A program made the position numbers and the translations under genes. From contig CABRNK010000019.1 in the NCBI GenBank assembly GCA_902472305.1, positions 1 through 59,780 of the forward strand: 59,780 nt of DNA. The letters run 5' to 3'. Of the stretch, positions 25,641 to 33,517 are shown in pieces. Every line of letters begins with the position of its first letter. The stretch's first letter is position 1. This DNA comes from Hominenteromicrobium sp900549945. Lineage in GTDB: Bacteria; Bacillota; Clostridia; Oscillospirales; Acutalibacteraceae. The notes beneath the pieces are model-generated. The model did not search any database. It was not told where the DNA came from and saw only the letters and a list, made by a program, of their open reading frames with translations.

Positions 25641-26693
25641 ATGCGGGATTTGAATGAAATTTATGCGGCGCTGCCCGAAAGGCTTCTGCCGTGGTATCGA
25701 GAAAACGCGCGGAATCTGCCTTGGCGGGAAAGCCGGGAGCCGTACCGCGTCTGGGTTTCGGAGATCATGCTCCAGCAGACGCGCGTCGAGGCGGTCATCG
25801 GCTATTACAACCGCTTCATGGAGGCGTTCCCGGATGTTTGGGCGCTGGCCGCCGCCGAGGTGAGCCGCGTCATGAAGCTGTGGGAGGGCCTCGGCTACTA
25901 TTCCCGCGCACGCAATCTGCAAAAAACGGCAAAGCTGGTGGCGGAGACGCTGGGGGGCCGCTTCCCGGATACGGCGGAGGAGCTGCAGAAGCTGCCGGGT
26001 ATCGGCGCGTACACGGCGGGCGCCGTCGCGTCAATCTGCTTTGAGCGGCCGAGCGCCGCGGTGGACGGCAATGTGCTGCGCATCATCGCGCGCATCACGG
26101 CGGATGACCGCCCTGTCGACCTGCCGGCCGTGAAGCGGGAGGTCGCCGAGCGCCTCAAGGCCGTCTACCCGGCCGGGCACTGCGGCATGTTCACGCAGGC
26201 GCTCATGGAACTCGGCGCATGCGTCTGCACGCCGAAAAGCCCGGCCTGCGCGGACTGCCCGGTGCAGGCGCTCTGCCGGGCGCACGATTCGGGCGCCGTG
26301 CTGCGCTTTCCGGTGAAGCTGCCGAAGGCGGAAAAGCGCGTTGAGGCGCGCACCGTTTTTCTGCTGCGCTGCGGGGAATCGTACGCCATCTGCCGCCGTG
26401 CCGAAACGGGCCTGCTCGCGGGGCTGTGGGAATTACCGAACTGCGCCGGCGCGCTGGCGGTCGGCGAGGCCGTGCGCTGGGCCGAGGAGCAGGGCGCGTC
26501 GCCGTTCGGCGTCGTCCGCGAGCTGCACAAGACGCATATCTTCACGCACATCCGCTGGGAGATGACCGGCTACGTGCTCGACTGTGCCGAGAGGCCGGAG
26601 CGCTTCACATGGGCGGACGCCGCCGCACTTGCGGAAACATACGCGCTGCCCACGGCGTTCCGCATGTTTTTGGAGGAGCTGGAGGAAAAATGA
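25641..26693 (+). CDS. mutY: A/G-specific adenine DNA glycosylase
   Basis: About 350 residues. Removes adenine mispaired with 8-oxoguanine. Features: SEIMLQQTRVEAVIGYY with the catalytic Glu near residue 40, helix-hairpin-helix LPGIGAYTAGAV near residue 118 followed by AVDGNVLRI with the catalytic Asp, and the 4Fe-4S loop C-x6-C-x2-C-x5-C (CTPKSPACADCPVQALC). A C-terminal Nudix-like 8-oxoG-recognition domain follows (ELHKTHIFTHI). I prefer ATG 25641, which has AAAAGGA upstream; ATG 25626 is possible. The stop overlaps the next gene as ATGA. Confidence 0.94.
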   Translation: MRDLNEIYAALPERLLPWYRENARNLPWRESREPYRVWVSEIMLQQTRVEAVIGYYNRFMEAFPDVWALAAAEVSRVMKLWEGLGYYSRARNLQKTAKLVAETLGGRFPDTAEELQKLPGIGAYTAGAVASICFERPSAAVDGNVLRIIARITADDRPVDLPAVKREVAERLKAVYPAGHCGMFTQALMELGACVCTPKSPACADCPVQALCRAHDSGAVLRFPVKLPKAEKRVEARTVFLLRCGESYAICRRAETGLLAGLWELPNCAGALAVGEAVRWAEEQGASPFGVVRELHKTHIFTHIRWEMTGYVLDCAERPERFTWADAAALAETYALPTAFRMFLEELEEK

Positions 26694-27085
26694 CGCCGCA
26701 AACACTGATCGGCCTCGCGCTGCAAATGCCCGGAGCGTATGAGGACCACCCGTTCGGCCCCGAAAGCGTGATCATCAAGGTGGAGGGGCGCATTTTCGCG
26801 CAGATTTTTACGCTGCGCGGTGTGGATTCCGCCACGCTGAACTGTGACCGGATGACCGGCGATTTCTACCGGCGGATGTTCCCGGGCGTTGTCGTGCGCG
26901 GCTATCACTGCCCGCCGGTGCAGCAGCCGTATTTCAACACGTTTCCGCTCGGCGCTGTGCCGGACAGGGCGATCCGCGAAATGCTCGGCCACAGCTATGA
27001 AACGGTGGTGGGGAAGCTGCCGAAATACAAGCGGGAGCGGCTGAAAGCTGCGGTACAGGCGCCGCAGCGGGAGGCCGGACGGTAA
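26690..27085 (+). CDS. MmcQ/YjbR family protein
   Basis: 131 residues with the MmcQ/YjbR fold pattern: AYEDHPFGPESVIIKVEGRIFA near residue 17, a short beta region, and a C-terminal SYETVVGKLPKYKRERL. The family has a CyaY-like fold and is often suggested to bind DNA, but its function is not established. ATG overlaps the mutY stop (ATGA), and GGAGGAAAAA at the end of mutY serves as ribosome site. The two are co-translated, which may hint at a link with DNA metabolism. Confidence 0.8.
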   Translation: MTPQTLIGLALQMPGAYEDHPFGPESVIIKVEGRIFAQIFTLRGVDSATLNCDRMTGDFYRRMFPGVVVRGYHCPPVQQPYFNTFPLGAVPDRAIREMLGHSYETVVGKLPKYKRERLKAAVQAPQREAGR

Positions 27086-27117
27086 GCCACGGCAGACACC
27101 GGCAGCGAGGGTGATCG

Positions 27118-27175
27118 AAAATTAAAGGGGGAGCGCAGAGCCCATGCCGGGTTCCGCGCTCCCCTTTAATTTTCC
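27118..27175. terminator. Bidirectional terminator
   Basis: An 18-bp stem (AAAATTAAAGGGGGAGCGC from 27118 paired with 27156-27173) with A and T runs on either side. It ends the mutY unit and the leftward pseudogene. Confidence 0.9.
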
Positions 27176-27177
27176 TG

Positions 27178-27720
27178 TTAATTTTCCTGTGCAGCGCGCA
27201 GGACGGCCGCGACGCTCTCTTTAAGCCGGATATTTTCGACGTGCAGGACCGGGCAGGCCAGCGTCCGGATTCATGCCTCGTACTTCGCGGGCGAGCGCCT
27301 GCCGCGCGTGCCGTCCTAATAGGCTGCGGCTCAGCTTATGAAATTCAGGTGTGTCTCGCGGCGTTCACTGCCGGGCAGAATGCGCGCGCCGTACCGCTCG
27401 GCTTCGTGCTTTTTCAGGCGCTCGGTGCACAGGGCCGGCGGCACGTAGACGAATACGGCGAGATCGAAAAGCGGCGCAAACACTTCGCCCTATCCGGTAA
27501 CGGAGCCGCTCAGTACCCAGCGGTTTGTGCCTGCGAGATCGCGGCGGAGCAGCCGCAGGCATTCCTCCCGGTCGCGCTCCTGCGTGAACGGCTTGGCGGC
27601 CGGCAGCCAGAAATAGCGGTCGGCGTCGAAGTGCGCGCAGCCGAGGTGTGCGGAGAGCTGCGCGGCGATCGCCGTGGTTCCGGAGCCGGAGACGCCGAAA
27701 AGATGGATGTGTTTTTTCAT
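27178..27720 (-). pseudogene. P-loop adenylate-kinase-like protein with four in-frame stops
   Basis: The minus-strand frame from ATG 27720 to TAA 27178-27180 (180 codons) is continuous except for four nonsense codons: TAG 27490-27492, TGA 27331-27333, TAG 27316-27318 and TGA 27271-27273. The reading remains protein-like throughout: HIHLFGVSGSGTTAIAA (P-loop lacking the usual Lys), DADRYFWLP, WVLSGSVTG, then VFAPLFDLAVFVYVPP, ERLKKHEAERYGARILPG and RTLACPVLHVE. No frameshift is needed. Three stops fall where I would expect Trp in this family. Decay through point mutations is the simplest reading. The intact first part could still make a 76-residue peptide. Confidence 0.82.
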
Positions 27721-27735
27721 AGAAATCACCATTCC

Positions 27736-27822
27736 TTATTTTTTGTGCCGGTCGGCGAAGCCGACTGCCGCTTTGCTCGTCTCGGCAAAGGCACAAATCG
27801 TGTGTGAAAAGGTATTCTTCAC
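27736..27822 (-). CDS. Possible 28-residue leader ORF (uncharacterised)
   Basis: On the minus strand GTG 27822 is followed by 28 codons ending in TAA at 27736-27738, 15 bases before the pseudogene start. AGGAGG lies at 27832-27827, 4 bases from the GTG (somewhat close). The peptide begins VKNTFSHTICAFAE and ends in VGFADRHKK. The DNA also folds: GTGTGAA...TTCACAC near its start and GTCGGC/GCCGAC in the middle. It may be a leader peptide, a recurrent intergenic element, or chance. There is no direct evidence of translation. Confidence 0.35.
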   Translation of the reverse strand: MKNTFSHTICAFAETSKAAVGFADRHKK

Positions 27823-27928
27823 ACTACCTCCTTGGCGTCAAACGGGAGAATACCGGATGATTCTGACCGCGGAACGGGGGAATAGGCGGGGCATGCACGG
27901 AGGCCTGCGGGGCCGGGGCGCAAAAAAC

Positions 27929-27976
27929 AAGCACAAAACGGCCTGCTTGATCGCGGGGCGTTCTGTGCTTTTTATC
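27929..27976. terminator. Bidirectional terminator
   Basis: A 12-bp stem (27929-27940 with 27959-27970, one G-U) has GTTTTTTG on the minus side and TTTTTATC on the plus side. It lies just after the stop of the leftward 97-residue gene. Confidence 0.8.
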
Positions 27977-27981
27977 AGCGC

Positions 27982-28275
27982 TTATTCGGCGAGCGCGCGG
28001 GTGAGCCATGCGTCCGCGATGTCGAGCGCGAGGTACAGGCCGTTTTTCTCGCTCGTCTTGACAATCTGCTTTCTCGTGCGGATCTCCGGGTCTGTGTACA
28101 TCAGCTGCACGATACACTTGTCGGCGATTTCCATATCGTCGAGCGGCTTTTTGGTTTTAATATCGATCTTGATCACATACTTATCCGTCATGTTTCCGAG
28201 GTACAGCGTGTCGCCGCAGCGCACGAGCGGCTTGCCGCGGTACATGGGAAACGCAGTATTCTTTTTTTCGCTCAT
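27982..28275 (-). CDS. Conserved-looking hypothetical protein
   Basis: About 97 residues, soluble, rich in beta-strand-forming stretches (TLYLGNMTDKYVIKIDI) with a charged middle and a C-terminal helix (ALDIADAWLTRALAE). I do not recognise a domain. ATG 28275 has GGTGA upstream; ATG 28287 is an alternative start. Codon use matches the neighbours and a clean terminator follows, so it is likely a real gene. It lies 140 bases downstream of ireB on the same strand and could share its transcript. No function is proposed. Confidence 0.65.
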   Translation of the reverse strand: MSEKKNTAFPMYRGKPLVRCGDTLYLGNMTDKYVIKIDIKTKKPLDDMEIADKCIVQLMYTDPEIRTRKQIVKTSEKNGLYLALDIADAWLTRALAE

Positions 28276-28415
28276 TCTATTCACCATCTTTCATCGAATT
28301 TGCGTCTTTAGACTGCATTTAAGTATAGCATATCCGGGCAGAAAACACAAACATTATTTTTGAAGCAGAACCGCCGCCGTCGGAAAGCCCGTGCGGCGGC
28401 GGTCTCATGCCCAAA

Positions 28416-28673
28416 TTATTCGCCCAGATACGTGCGCACCATCGCCTTCAAAAGCTCATCGCGGTCGATCTTGCGGATCAGGCTGCGCGCGTTGTTGTGC
28501 GTCGTGATATAGGTGGGGTCCTCAGAGAGGATATATCCCACGATTTGGCTGATCGGGTTATATCCTTTTTCCTTAAGCGCATCGTAGACCAGCGTCAGAA
28601 TCTGCTGCATGTCGGGCTGCTGAAGCGCCTCGAAGTTGAACGTCTGGGTATGGTCTGTGAAATTGTCTGCCAT
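28416..28673 (-). CDS. ireB: IreB family regulatory phosphoprotein
   Basis: 85 residues, matching the small IreB/DUF965 family. In Enterococcus faecalis IreB is phosphorylated on N-terminal threonines by the Ser/Thr kinase IreK and opposes cephalosporin resistance. The Thr-rich N-terminus FTDHTQTFNF and the body YDALKEKGYNPISQIVGYIL and SEDPTYITTHNNAR are typical. AGGAGGTG precedes ATG 28673. Its kinase gene is not in the window. A vegetative-type promoter lies about 110 bases upstream. Confidence 0.93.
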   Translation of the reverse strand: MADNFTDHTQTFNFEALQQPDMQQILTLVYDALKEKGYNPISQIVGYILSEDPTYITTHNNARSLIRKIDRDELLKAMVRTYLGE

Positions 28674-28780
28674 GTGGAACACCTCCTCGCCGGCGGACGG
28701 ATAAGAAGCCGCGCAGGCTCCATATAAGTGTATGCCGGAAATGAAACAATATTTGCTTTTTACAGAAAAGCTCTGCATTA

Positions 28781-28809
28781 AGCATACCGCAAAAGGGCGA
28801 AAATTGCAA
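28781..28809 (-). promoter_or_regulatory. Promoter of ireB
   Basis: Minus strand: TTGCAA (28809-28804), a 17-base spacer and TATGCT (28786-28781), inside the gap after pheT. Confidence 0.65.
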
Positions 28810-28838
28810 GAGGCGGCGAAATTATTTACAAATTCTTT

Positions 28839-31196
28839 TTATCTGAGCGTCACGCCCATGGCGTCGAGCCGCTCGACGATCGTATCGATCCAGCCCTGCA
28901 CCTCGGCCTTCGAGAGCGTTCTTTCCACAGAGGAGAATGTGAAGCGCAGCGTGATGCTCTTAACGGCGCCGATATAGGAATCGATCAGCGAAACGCCCTT
29001 TAAAAGCGGCGTGACGTCCGCCCATGCGGCCGAAAGCGCGCTGTAGGTCTGCGTGTCGGAGACGACGAGGGAGAGGTCGATGTCGATGCCCGGGAACTTT
29101 GAGGGCTCATCGTAGCGGATCACGGAGGCGGGCAACGCCGAGAAGGCGTCCATGTCGAGCTCCGCCGCGACGATCACGGCCTTTTTGTCGATCTTCGACT
29201 GCACGGCCGGGTGCACGATCGTGATGAAGCCGAGGCACACACCGTCGAGCCAGATGTCCGCCGTGTTGCGCGGATGCTGCCAGTTGTGCTTTGCCTCTGC
29301 AATGCGGAATTCGAACGGGCGGTGCTTGAGCTCGGCCGCGACCGAGGCCATCAGGTCGCGCAGGCCGAGGTAGACGTCCTTTTCCGAGCGCGTGCGGCTG
29401 TACAGGGCGACGCCGAGGTGCTTGCGCTCGCTGCACAGGCCGTCCTCGCGCAGGCCCTCGACGACGCGGGCGATCTCAAAGATGCCGAACTCGTTCGCGT
29501 AGGCCTTGTTCTCGTTGACATAGCTGATCATCGTCGGCACCATCGAGCGGCGCAGCACGACGTGGTCTGGGGTCATCGCGTTGATGACGCGGACGTTATC
29601 CTCAATCTCGATGTTCAGCTCCTTGTATTTCTTCGCGTCGCACCAGATGTACGAGTGTACCTCGTGCAGGCCGTAGCGCTGGACGAGCAGGTCCTTCGCA
29701 AAGCGGTCGTCGTTGCTGCTCGCGGTGCGCAGCACCGGCGCGAGCGCACTCTTCGTCGAGGTGATCTTGAAGTTGTCGTAGCCGTAGATGCGCGTGATTT
29801 CCTCGATGATGTCCGCCTTGATCGTGACGTCCTTCGTCGCGCGCCAAGAAGGCACGTGCACGGTGAAGGTCTCGCCGGAAAGGCTCGCGTTGAAGCCGAG
29901 CGCGTTCAGCGTGTTGAGAATCTGCTCGTTGGAAATATCGATACCGGTGTAACGATCCACATACTTTTTGTCAAAGCTGAGGTCGATCTTATCGTAGTGG
30001 CGCACGTAAACGTCGGTCATGGAGGAAATGACCTGCACACCCGGATCGATTTCGGTGAGCAGCTGCATGAAATGTTCGATCGCCGTCGTCGTAATCTCAG
30101 GGTCGAGCGTCTTTTCATAGCGCATTGAGGCGTCGGTGCGCAGGCCGAGGCGCGTCGAGGATTTGCGCACGCTGACCGCGTCGAAGTTTGCGGATTCGAG
30201 CAGCAGGCTGTCGGTGTCGTCTTCGATCTCAGAGCTGAGGCCGCCCATGATGCCGGCGATCGCGACCGGCTCGCCCTTCGAGCAGATCATCAGCGTATTT
30301 TCGTCTACGCGGCGCTGCACGCCGTCGAGCGTCTCGAAGTCAAAGGGCTTATCGAAGCGCTTAACCTCGATCGAATCGACCTTCGCGCAGTCGAACGCGT
30401 GCATCGGCTGGCCGAGCTCGAGCATCAGATAGTTCGTCAGGTCGGCGAGCAGATTGATCGCGCGCATGCCGCAGTAGAAGAGGCGGATGCGCATGTCGAC
30501 CGGGCTGACTTTCTTTGTGATGTTGCGCACCTTGAGACCGGTGTAGCGGAAGCACAGCTCGCGGTCGATGACGTCGATGCCGATCGGCGCAAGGTCCTTG
30601 TACGGCGTGAGGTCCATGCGGCTGATGGGCTTCAGCGCGCGGCCCGTCAAGGCGGCGAATTCGCGCGCGATGCCGTAGTGGCCCCACAGGTCGGGGCGGT
30701 TTGTCAGGGACTTGTTGTCTACCTCAAAGACGACGTCGCGGATCGCATACGCCTCGGTGATCGGCGTGCCGAGCGGCAGATCATCCGTGATCTCCCACAG
30801 GCCGCTGTGGTCGGCGCTGATGCCGAGCTCCTTTTCGGAGCAGCACATGCCGTGCGATTCGACCCCCGCGATCTTGGCACAGACGATGTCCATGCCGCCG
30901 GCCTTGCCGCCCTCGCGCGCAAACGCGACGGTCATGCCCTCGCGTACGTTCGGTGCACCGCAGACGCAGTCGTAGACCTTGTCGCCGGCGTCTACTTTCA
31001 GCAGGTGCAGCTTTTTCGAATCCGGATGGTTTTCAACGGAGAGGATGCGCGCGGCGACGACGTTCTCGATGTCGCGGCCCATATAGTAGATGTCCTCGAC
31101 CTCGGCGGTGGAAAGCGTGAACTGGTGGATCAGCTTTTCAAGATCGAGGCCGGAAAGATCAACGAAGTCGTTGATCCAGTTCATTGAAATCAGCAT
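28839..31196 (-). CDS. pheT: Phenylalanine--tRNA ligase beta subunit
   Basis: 785 residues, the bacterial beta-subunit length. It contains the N-terminal tRNA-binding EMAP-like domain (residues ~40-150, HPDSKKLHLLKVDAG, FAREGGKAGG), the B3/B4 editing domain (~210-400), the B5 domain, the inactive catalytic-like core, and a C-terminal ferredoxin-fold anticodon-binding domain (FSSVERTLSKAEVQGWI). With PheS it forms the alpha2-beta2 enzyme that charges tRNA-Phe and edits Tyr-tRNA-Phe. It starts 21 bases after pheS and shares the T-box-controlled transcript. Confidence 0.97.
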   Translation of the reverse strand: MLISMNWINDFVDLSGLDLEKLIHQFTLSTAEVEDIYYMGRDIENVVAARILSVENHPDSKKLHLLKVDAGDKVYDCVCGAPNVREGMTVAFAREGGKAGGMDIVCAKIAGVESHGMCCSEKELGISADHSGLWEITDDLPLGTPITEAYAIRDVVFEVDNKSLTNRPDLWGHYGIAREFAALTGRALKPISRMDLTPYKDLAPIGIDVIDRELCFRYTGLKVRNITKKVSPVDMRIRLFYCGMRAINLLADLTNYLMLELGQPMHAFDCAKVDSIEVKRFDKPFDFETLDGVQRRVDENTLMICSKGEPVAIAGIMGGLSSEIEDDTDSLLLESANFDAVSVRKSSTRLGLRTDASMRYEKTLDPEITTTAIEHFMQLLTEIDPGVQVISSMTDVYVRHYDKIDLSFDKKYVDRYTGIDISNEQILNTLNALGFNASLSGETFTVHVPSWRATKDVTIKADIIEEITRIYGYDNFKITSTKSALAPVLRTASSNDDRFAKDLLVQRYGLHEVHSYIWCDAKKYKELNIEIEDNVRVINAMTPDHVVLRRSMVPTMISYVNENKAYANEFGIFEIARVVEGLREDGLCSERKHLGVALYSRTRSEKDVYLGLRDLMASVAAELKHRPFEFRIAEAKHNWQHPRNTADIWLDGVCLGFITIVHPAVQSKIDKKAVIVAAELDMDAFSALPASVIRYDEPSKFPGIDIDLSLVVSDTQTYSALSAAWADVTPLLKGVSLIDSYIGAVKSITLRFTFSSVERTLSKAEVQGWIDTIVERLDAMGVTLR

Positions 31197-31217
31197 GTAA
31201 AACGACTCCCTTCCTGT

Positions 31218-32252
31218 TTATTCGTGATTGAACTGCGCGAGCGCCTTCAGGCTGCCGCTGTTGAGGTCGCGGATATCCTTGAGGCCGTAGCGCATCATGG
31301 CGAGGCGCGTCAGGCCGAGGCCGAAGGCGAAGCCTGTGTATTCCTCGGGGTCGATGCCGCCGTCGCGCAGCACGTTCGGGTGAATCATGCCGCAGGGGCA
31401 CAGCTCGATCCAGCCGGAGCCGTGGCAGGTGGAGCAGCCCTTGCCGCCGCAGACATGGCAGCTGATGTCCAGCTCGAAGCCCGGCTCAACGAAGGGGAAG
31501 AAGCCCGGGCGCAGGCGGACGTTGACGTCCTGCTTGAAGACCTTCGAAAGCATCGTCTTCATGAAGTAGATGAGGTTCGAGATCGAGATGTCCTTGTCGA
31601 TCATGATGCCCTCCATCTGGAAGAACGTGTTCTCGTGCGAGGCGTCGGTGCTCTCGTTGCGGAAGCAGCGGCCGGGGAAGATGGCACGCAGCGGCGCGCC
31701 ATATTTGCGCATGATGCTGTTCTGCGCGGCCGAGGTGTGCGTTTTCAAAAGCTGGCCGTTGTCGAGGTAATAGGTGTCCTGCATATCGCGCGCCGGGTGG
31801 TGCTTCGGGATGTTGAGCGCCTCGAAGCACTCGTAATCGGTGACGATCTCCTTGTAATCTTCTACGGTGAAGCCCATTGAGGCGAAGATCTCCTCGAGCT
31901 CGCGCTGCACGAGCGTGATCGGGTGATAAGAGCCGTAAGCGGTTTCCGCCGGCAGCGTCACGTCATACTGCTCGGCACTGTTGACGAGGCGGTCCTCCTC
32001 GGCCTTGCGGATGGCCTCGATCTGCGCGGTGATTTTTTCATCGACCTCGCGCTTTAAAAGGTTGATTGTCTGGCCAAATTCCTTTTTCTCCTCGCCGGAA
32101 AGGTCCTTGAGCCCTTTGAGTAGCTCGGTTACGGAACCCTTTTTGCCGAGGTAGGCGACGCGGATCTTTTCGACCGTCTCGCTGTCGCGCACGGCGGAAA
32201 GCTCCGTTTCAAATTTCTGACGCAGCTCGGCGATGTTTTCTCTGATGCCCAT
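31218..32252 (-). CDS. pheS: Phenylalanine--tRNA ligase alpha subunit
   Basis: About 344 residues. An N-terminal coiled coil (residues ~1-90) is followed by a class II catalytic core with motif 2 (GRCFRNESTDASHENTFFQ, residues ~200-220) and motif 3 (GFAFGLGLTRLAMMRYG near the end). The HPARDMQDTYYL segment contributes to ATP and Phe binding. ATG 32252 is preceded by AAAGGACG; the longer frame upstream runs into the T-box leader. The gene is regulated by that leader according to the charging state of tRNA-Phe. Confidence 0.97.
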   Translation of the reverse strand: MGIRENIAELRQKFETELSAVRDSETVEKIRVAYLGKKGSVTELLKGLKDLSGEEKKEFGQTINLLKREVDEKITAQIEAIRKAEEDRLVNSAEQYDVTLPAETAYGSYHPITLVQRELEEIFASMGFTVEDYKEIVTDYECFEALNIPKHHPARDMQDTYYLDNGQLLKTHTSAAQNSIMRKYGAPLRAIFPGRCFRNESTDASHENTFFQMEGIMIDKDISISNLIYFMKTMLSKVFKQDVNVRLRPGFFPFVEPGFELDISCHVCGGKGCSTCHGSGWIELCPCGMIHPNVLRDGGIDPEEYTGFAFGLGLTRLAMMRYGLKDIRDLNSGSLKALAQFNHE

Positions 32253-32301
32253 AATCTGAACGTCCTTTCGTAAAAGTATTTTCCGTTTGCACCGGGGCAA
32301 A

Positions 32302-32621
32302 GGCAAAAGAAAAGGCCCGCCCCATGCGAAACACATGGGGCGAGCCGGAAAGCTCGCGGTACCACCCAATTTCGGTGCCAACACACCCTCTAAAGCCCGT
32401 AACGGTGCCGCTCCGTCGGCGCCTACTGCATCCCGCTTTCCAAAAAGGTGTGCCGCAGCGGCGAAATACCGCCGTGCGCAGACAGAAAAGGGGGCCGAAC
32501 CGTTCAGCGCCGCCGCTCCAAAGAGAACTTCGCCGGAACCCCGCAGAGGCACGCTTGCAGCCGACGGCGCGCCCTCTCTGCCCGCGGAAAAAACCGGGTA
32601 CTTTTCTTTTTCATCGCGTTT
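32302..32621 (-). ncRNA. T-box riboswitch leader of pheST
   Basis: On the minus strand the conserved T-box GGGTGGTACCGCG lies at 32367-32355. It is followed by a terminator stem (32345-32334 with 32326-32315) and a T-rich tract at 32314-32302. Upstream, a long GC-rich region (about 32620-32450) can form stem I. A TTC, the expected Phe specifier, occurs there near 32525, but I cannot fix the specifier loop by eye. Uncharged tRNA-Phe would stabilise the antiterminator and let pheST be transcribed. The 5' end is inferred from the promoter. Confidence 0.93.
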
Positions 32622-32627
32622 AGCGCT

Positions 32628-32656
32628 ATTTTAGCACAGGATGCGGCGTTTTTCAA
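32628..32656 (-). promoter_or_regulatory. Promoter of the T-box/pheST unit
   Basis: Minus strand: TTGAAA (32656-32651), a 17-base spacer and TAAAAT (32633-32628), placing the transcript start near 32621. Confidence 0.8.
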
Positions 32657-32718
32657 GTGTTTTCTTCCGCCTGCGGATAGAGGCAAACAGGTTCCGAGAA
32701 AATTAACAAAATAGATGG

Positions 32719-32747
32719 TTGAACTTCCGGCGCGCCTGTGTTATAAT
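32719..32747 (+). promoter_or_regulatory. Promoter of the small membrane protein gene
   Basis: TTGAAC (32719-32724), a 17-base spacer and TATAAT (32742-32747), divergent from the pheST promoter, 42 bases before the ATG. Confidence 0.8.
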
Positions 32748-32788
32748 GACAAAAATAAGCGATTTGAAGCAAGGGAAGGTAAAACACA

Positions 32789-33322
32789 ATGATGACAGAC
32801 ATTTTCGTGGAATATATGGTCAAGAAGAAGATTGGGCCGAAGGATATTTTGATCTGCCTCGGCGCGTCGGTTCTCGGTGCGGTGCTGCTTTTTGTCGGCC
32901 TGATGCTGACGCCGATTCTGCCCATGATTCCGTTTCTCGTACTCTGCGGCGTGATTTACGGCCTTTACTGGGTCATCTCCTCGCGCAGCGTCGAGTTTGA
33001 GTACAGCATCACGAACGGCGACATCGCGGTCGATAAGATCACGAACCGCAGAAGCCGCAAGCGCCTCACGTCGTTCGACGCGAAGGCCATTGAGGAGATG
33101 GGCAAGTACACGGAGAACGCGCAGAAGCTCCGCGGCAAGCGCGTGGATAAGACTTTCTTTGCGACGGAGACCGACGAGGCCAAGGACGCGTGGTACGTGA
33201 TTGCGAAGAGCCGCAAGACCGGCCTCACGCTGCTTGTGTTCTCGCCCGACGAGCGCTGCATCGACGCGATCAAGCCGTTTATGGACCGCCGCCTGAAATT
33301 TGAGATCTTTGGGCGCGGCTGA
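32789..33322 (+). CDS. Small membrane protein (DUF6106-like)
   Basis: 177 residues. Two adjacent transmembrane helices (residues ~22-65, ILICLGASVLGAVLLFVGLM and PFLVLCGVIYGLYWVIS) are followed by a soluble, PH-like cytoplasmic portion (VEFEYSITNGDIAVDKITNRR onward). The body resembles the DUF6106 family of unknown function in Clostridia; I make this assignment from memory of the pattern. AAGGGAAGG lies upstream of two adjacent ATG codons (32789 and 32792). The gene is a single unit with its own promoter and terminator. Confidence 0.75.
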   Translation: MMTDIFVEYMVKKKIGPKDILICLGASVLGAVLLFVGLMLTPILPMIPFLVLCGVIYGLYWVISSRSVEFEYSITNGDIAVDKITNRRSRKRLTSFDAKAIEEMGKYTENAQKLRGKRVDKTFFATETDEAKDAWYVIAKSRKTGLTLLVFSPDERCIDAIKPFMDRRLKFEIFGRG

Positions 33323-33348
33323 GCACGCGGGAAAATAAAAGAGCTTTC

Positions 33349-33385
33349 GGACGCACGGCAGCTATGCCGCGCGTCCCTTTCTTTT
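33349..33385 (+). terminator. Terminator after the small membrane protein gene
   Basis: A 12-bp stem (33349-33360 with 33365-33376, one mismatch) with loop GCTA is followed by CTTTCTTTT. Confidence 0.82.
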
Positions 33386-33517
33386 GCGGCGGTTTCTTGA
33401 CAAAGCCGCGCGGATATGGTAGCTTTTAGTGGGAATTCCGCCGGCGGCGCCGCGCAGAAAGGCGTTTTGCGCGGCAGCCGTGCCGCGGGCGGAAAGCAAA
33501 AAATCCGGAGGGCGAAA

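Noticed and set aside
27178..27720. Genetic recoding of UGA and UAG as Trp
   Set aside because: Many intact genes in the window end in TGA or TAG at the expected family length, and no phage or suppressor tRNA is seen.
32287..32634. Small plus-strand proteins opposite the pheST leader
   Set aside because: These frames overlap the T-box structure and lack ribosome sites.
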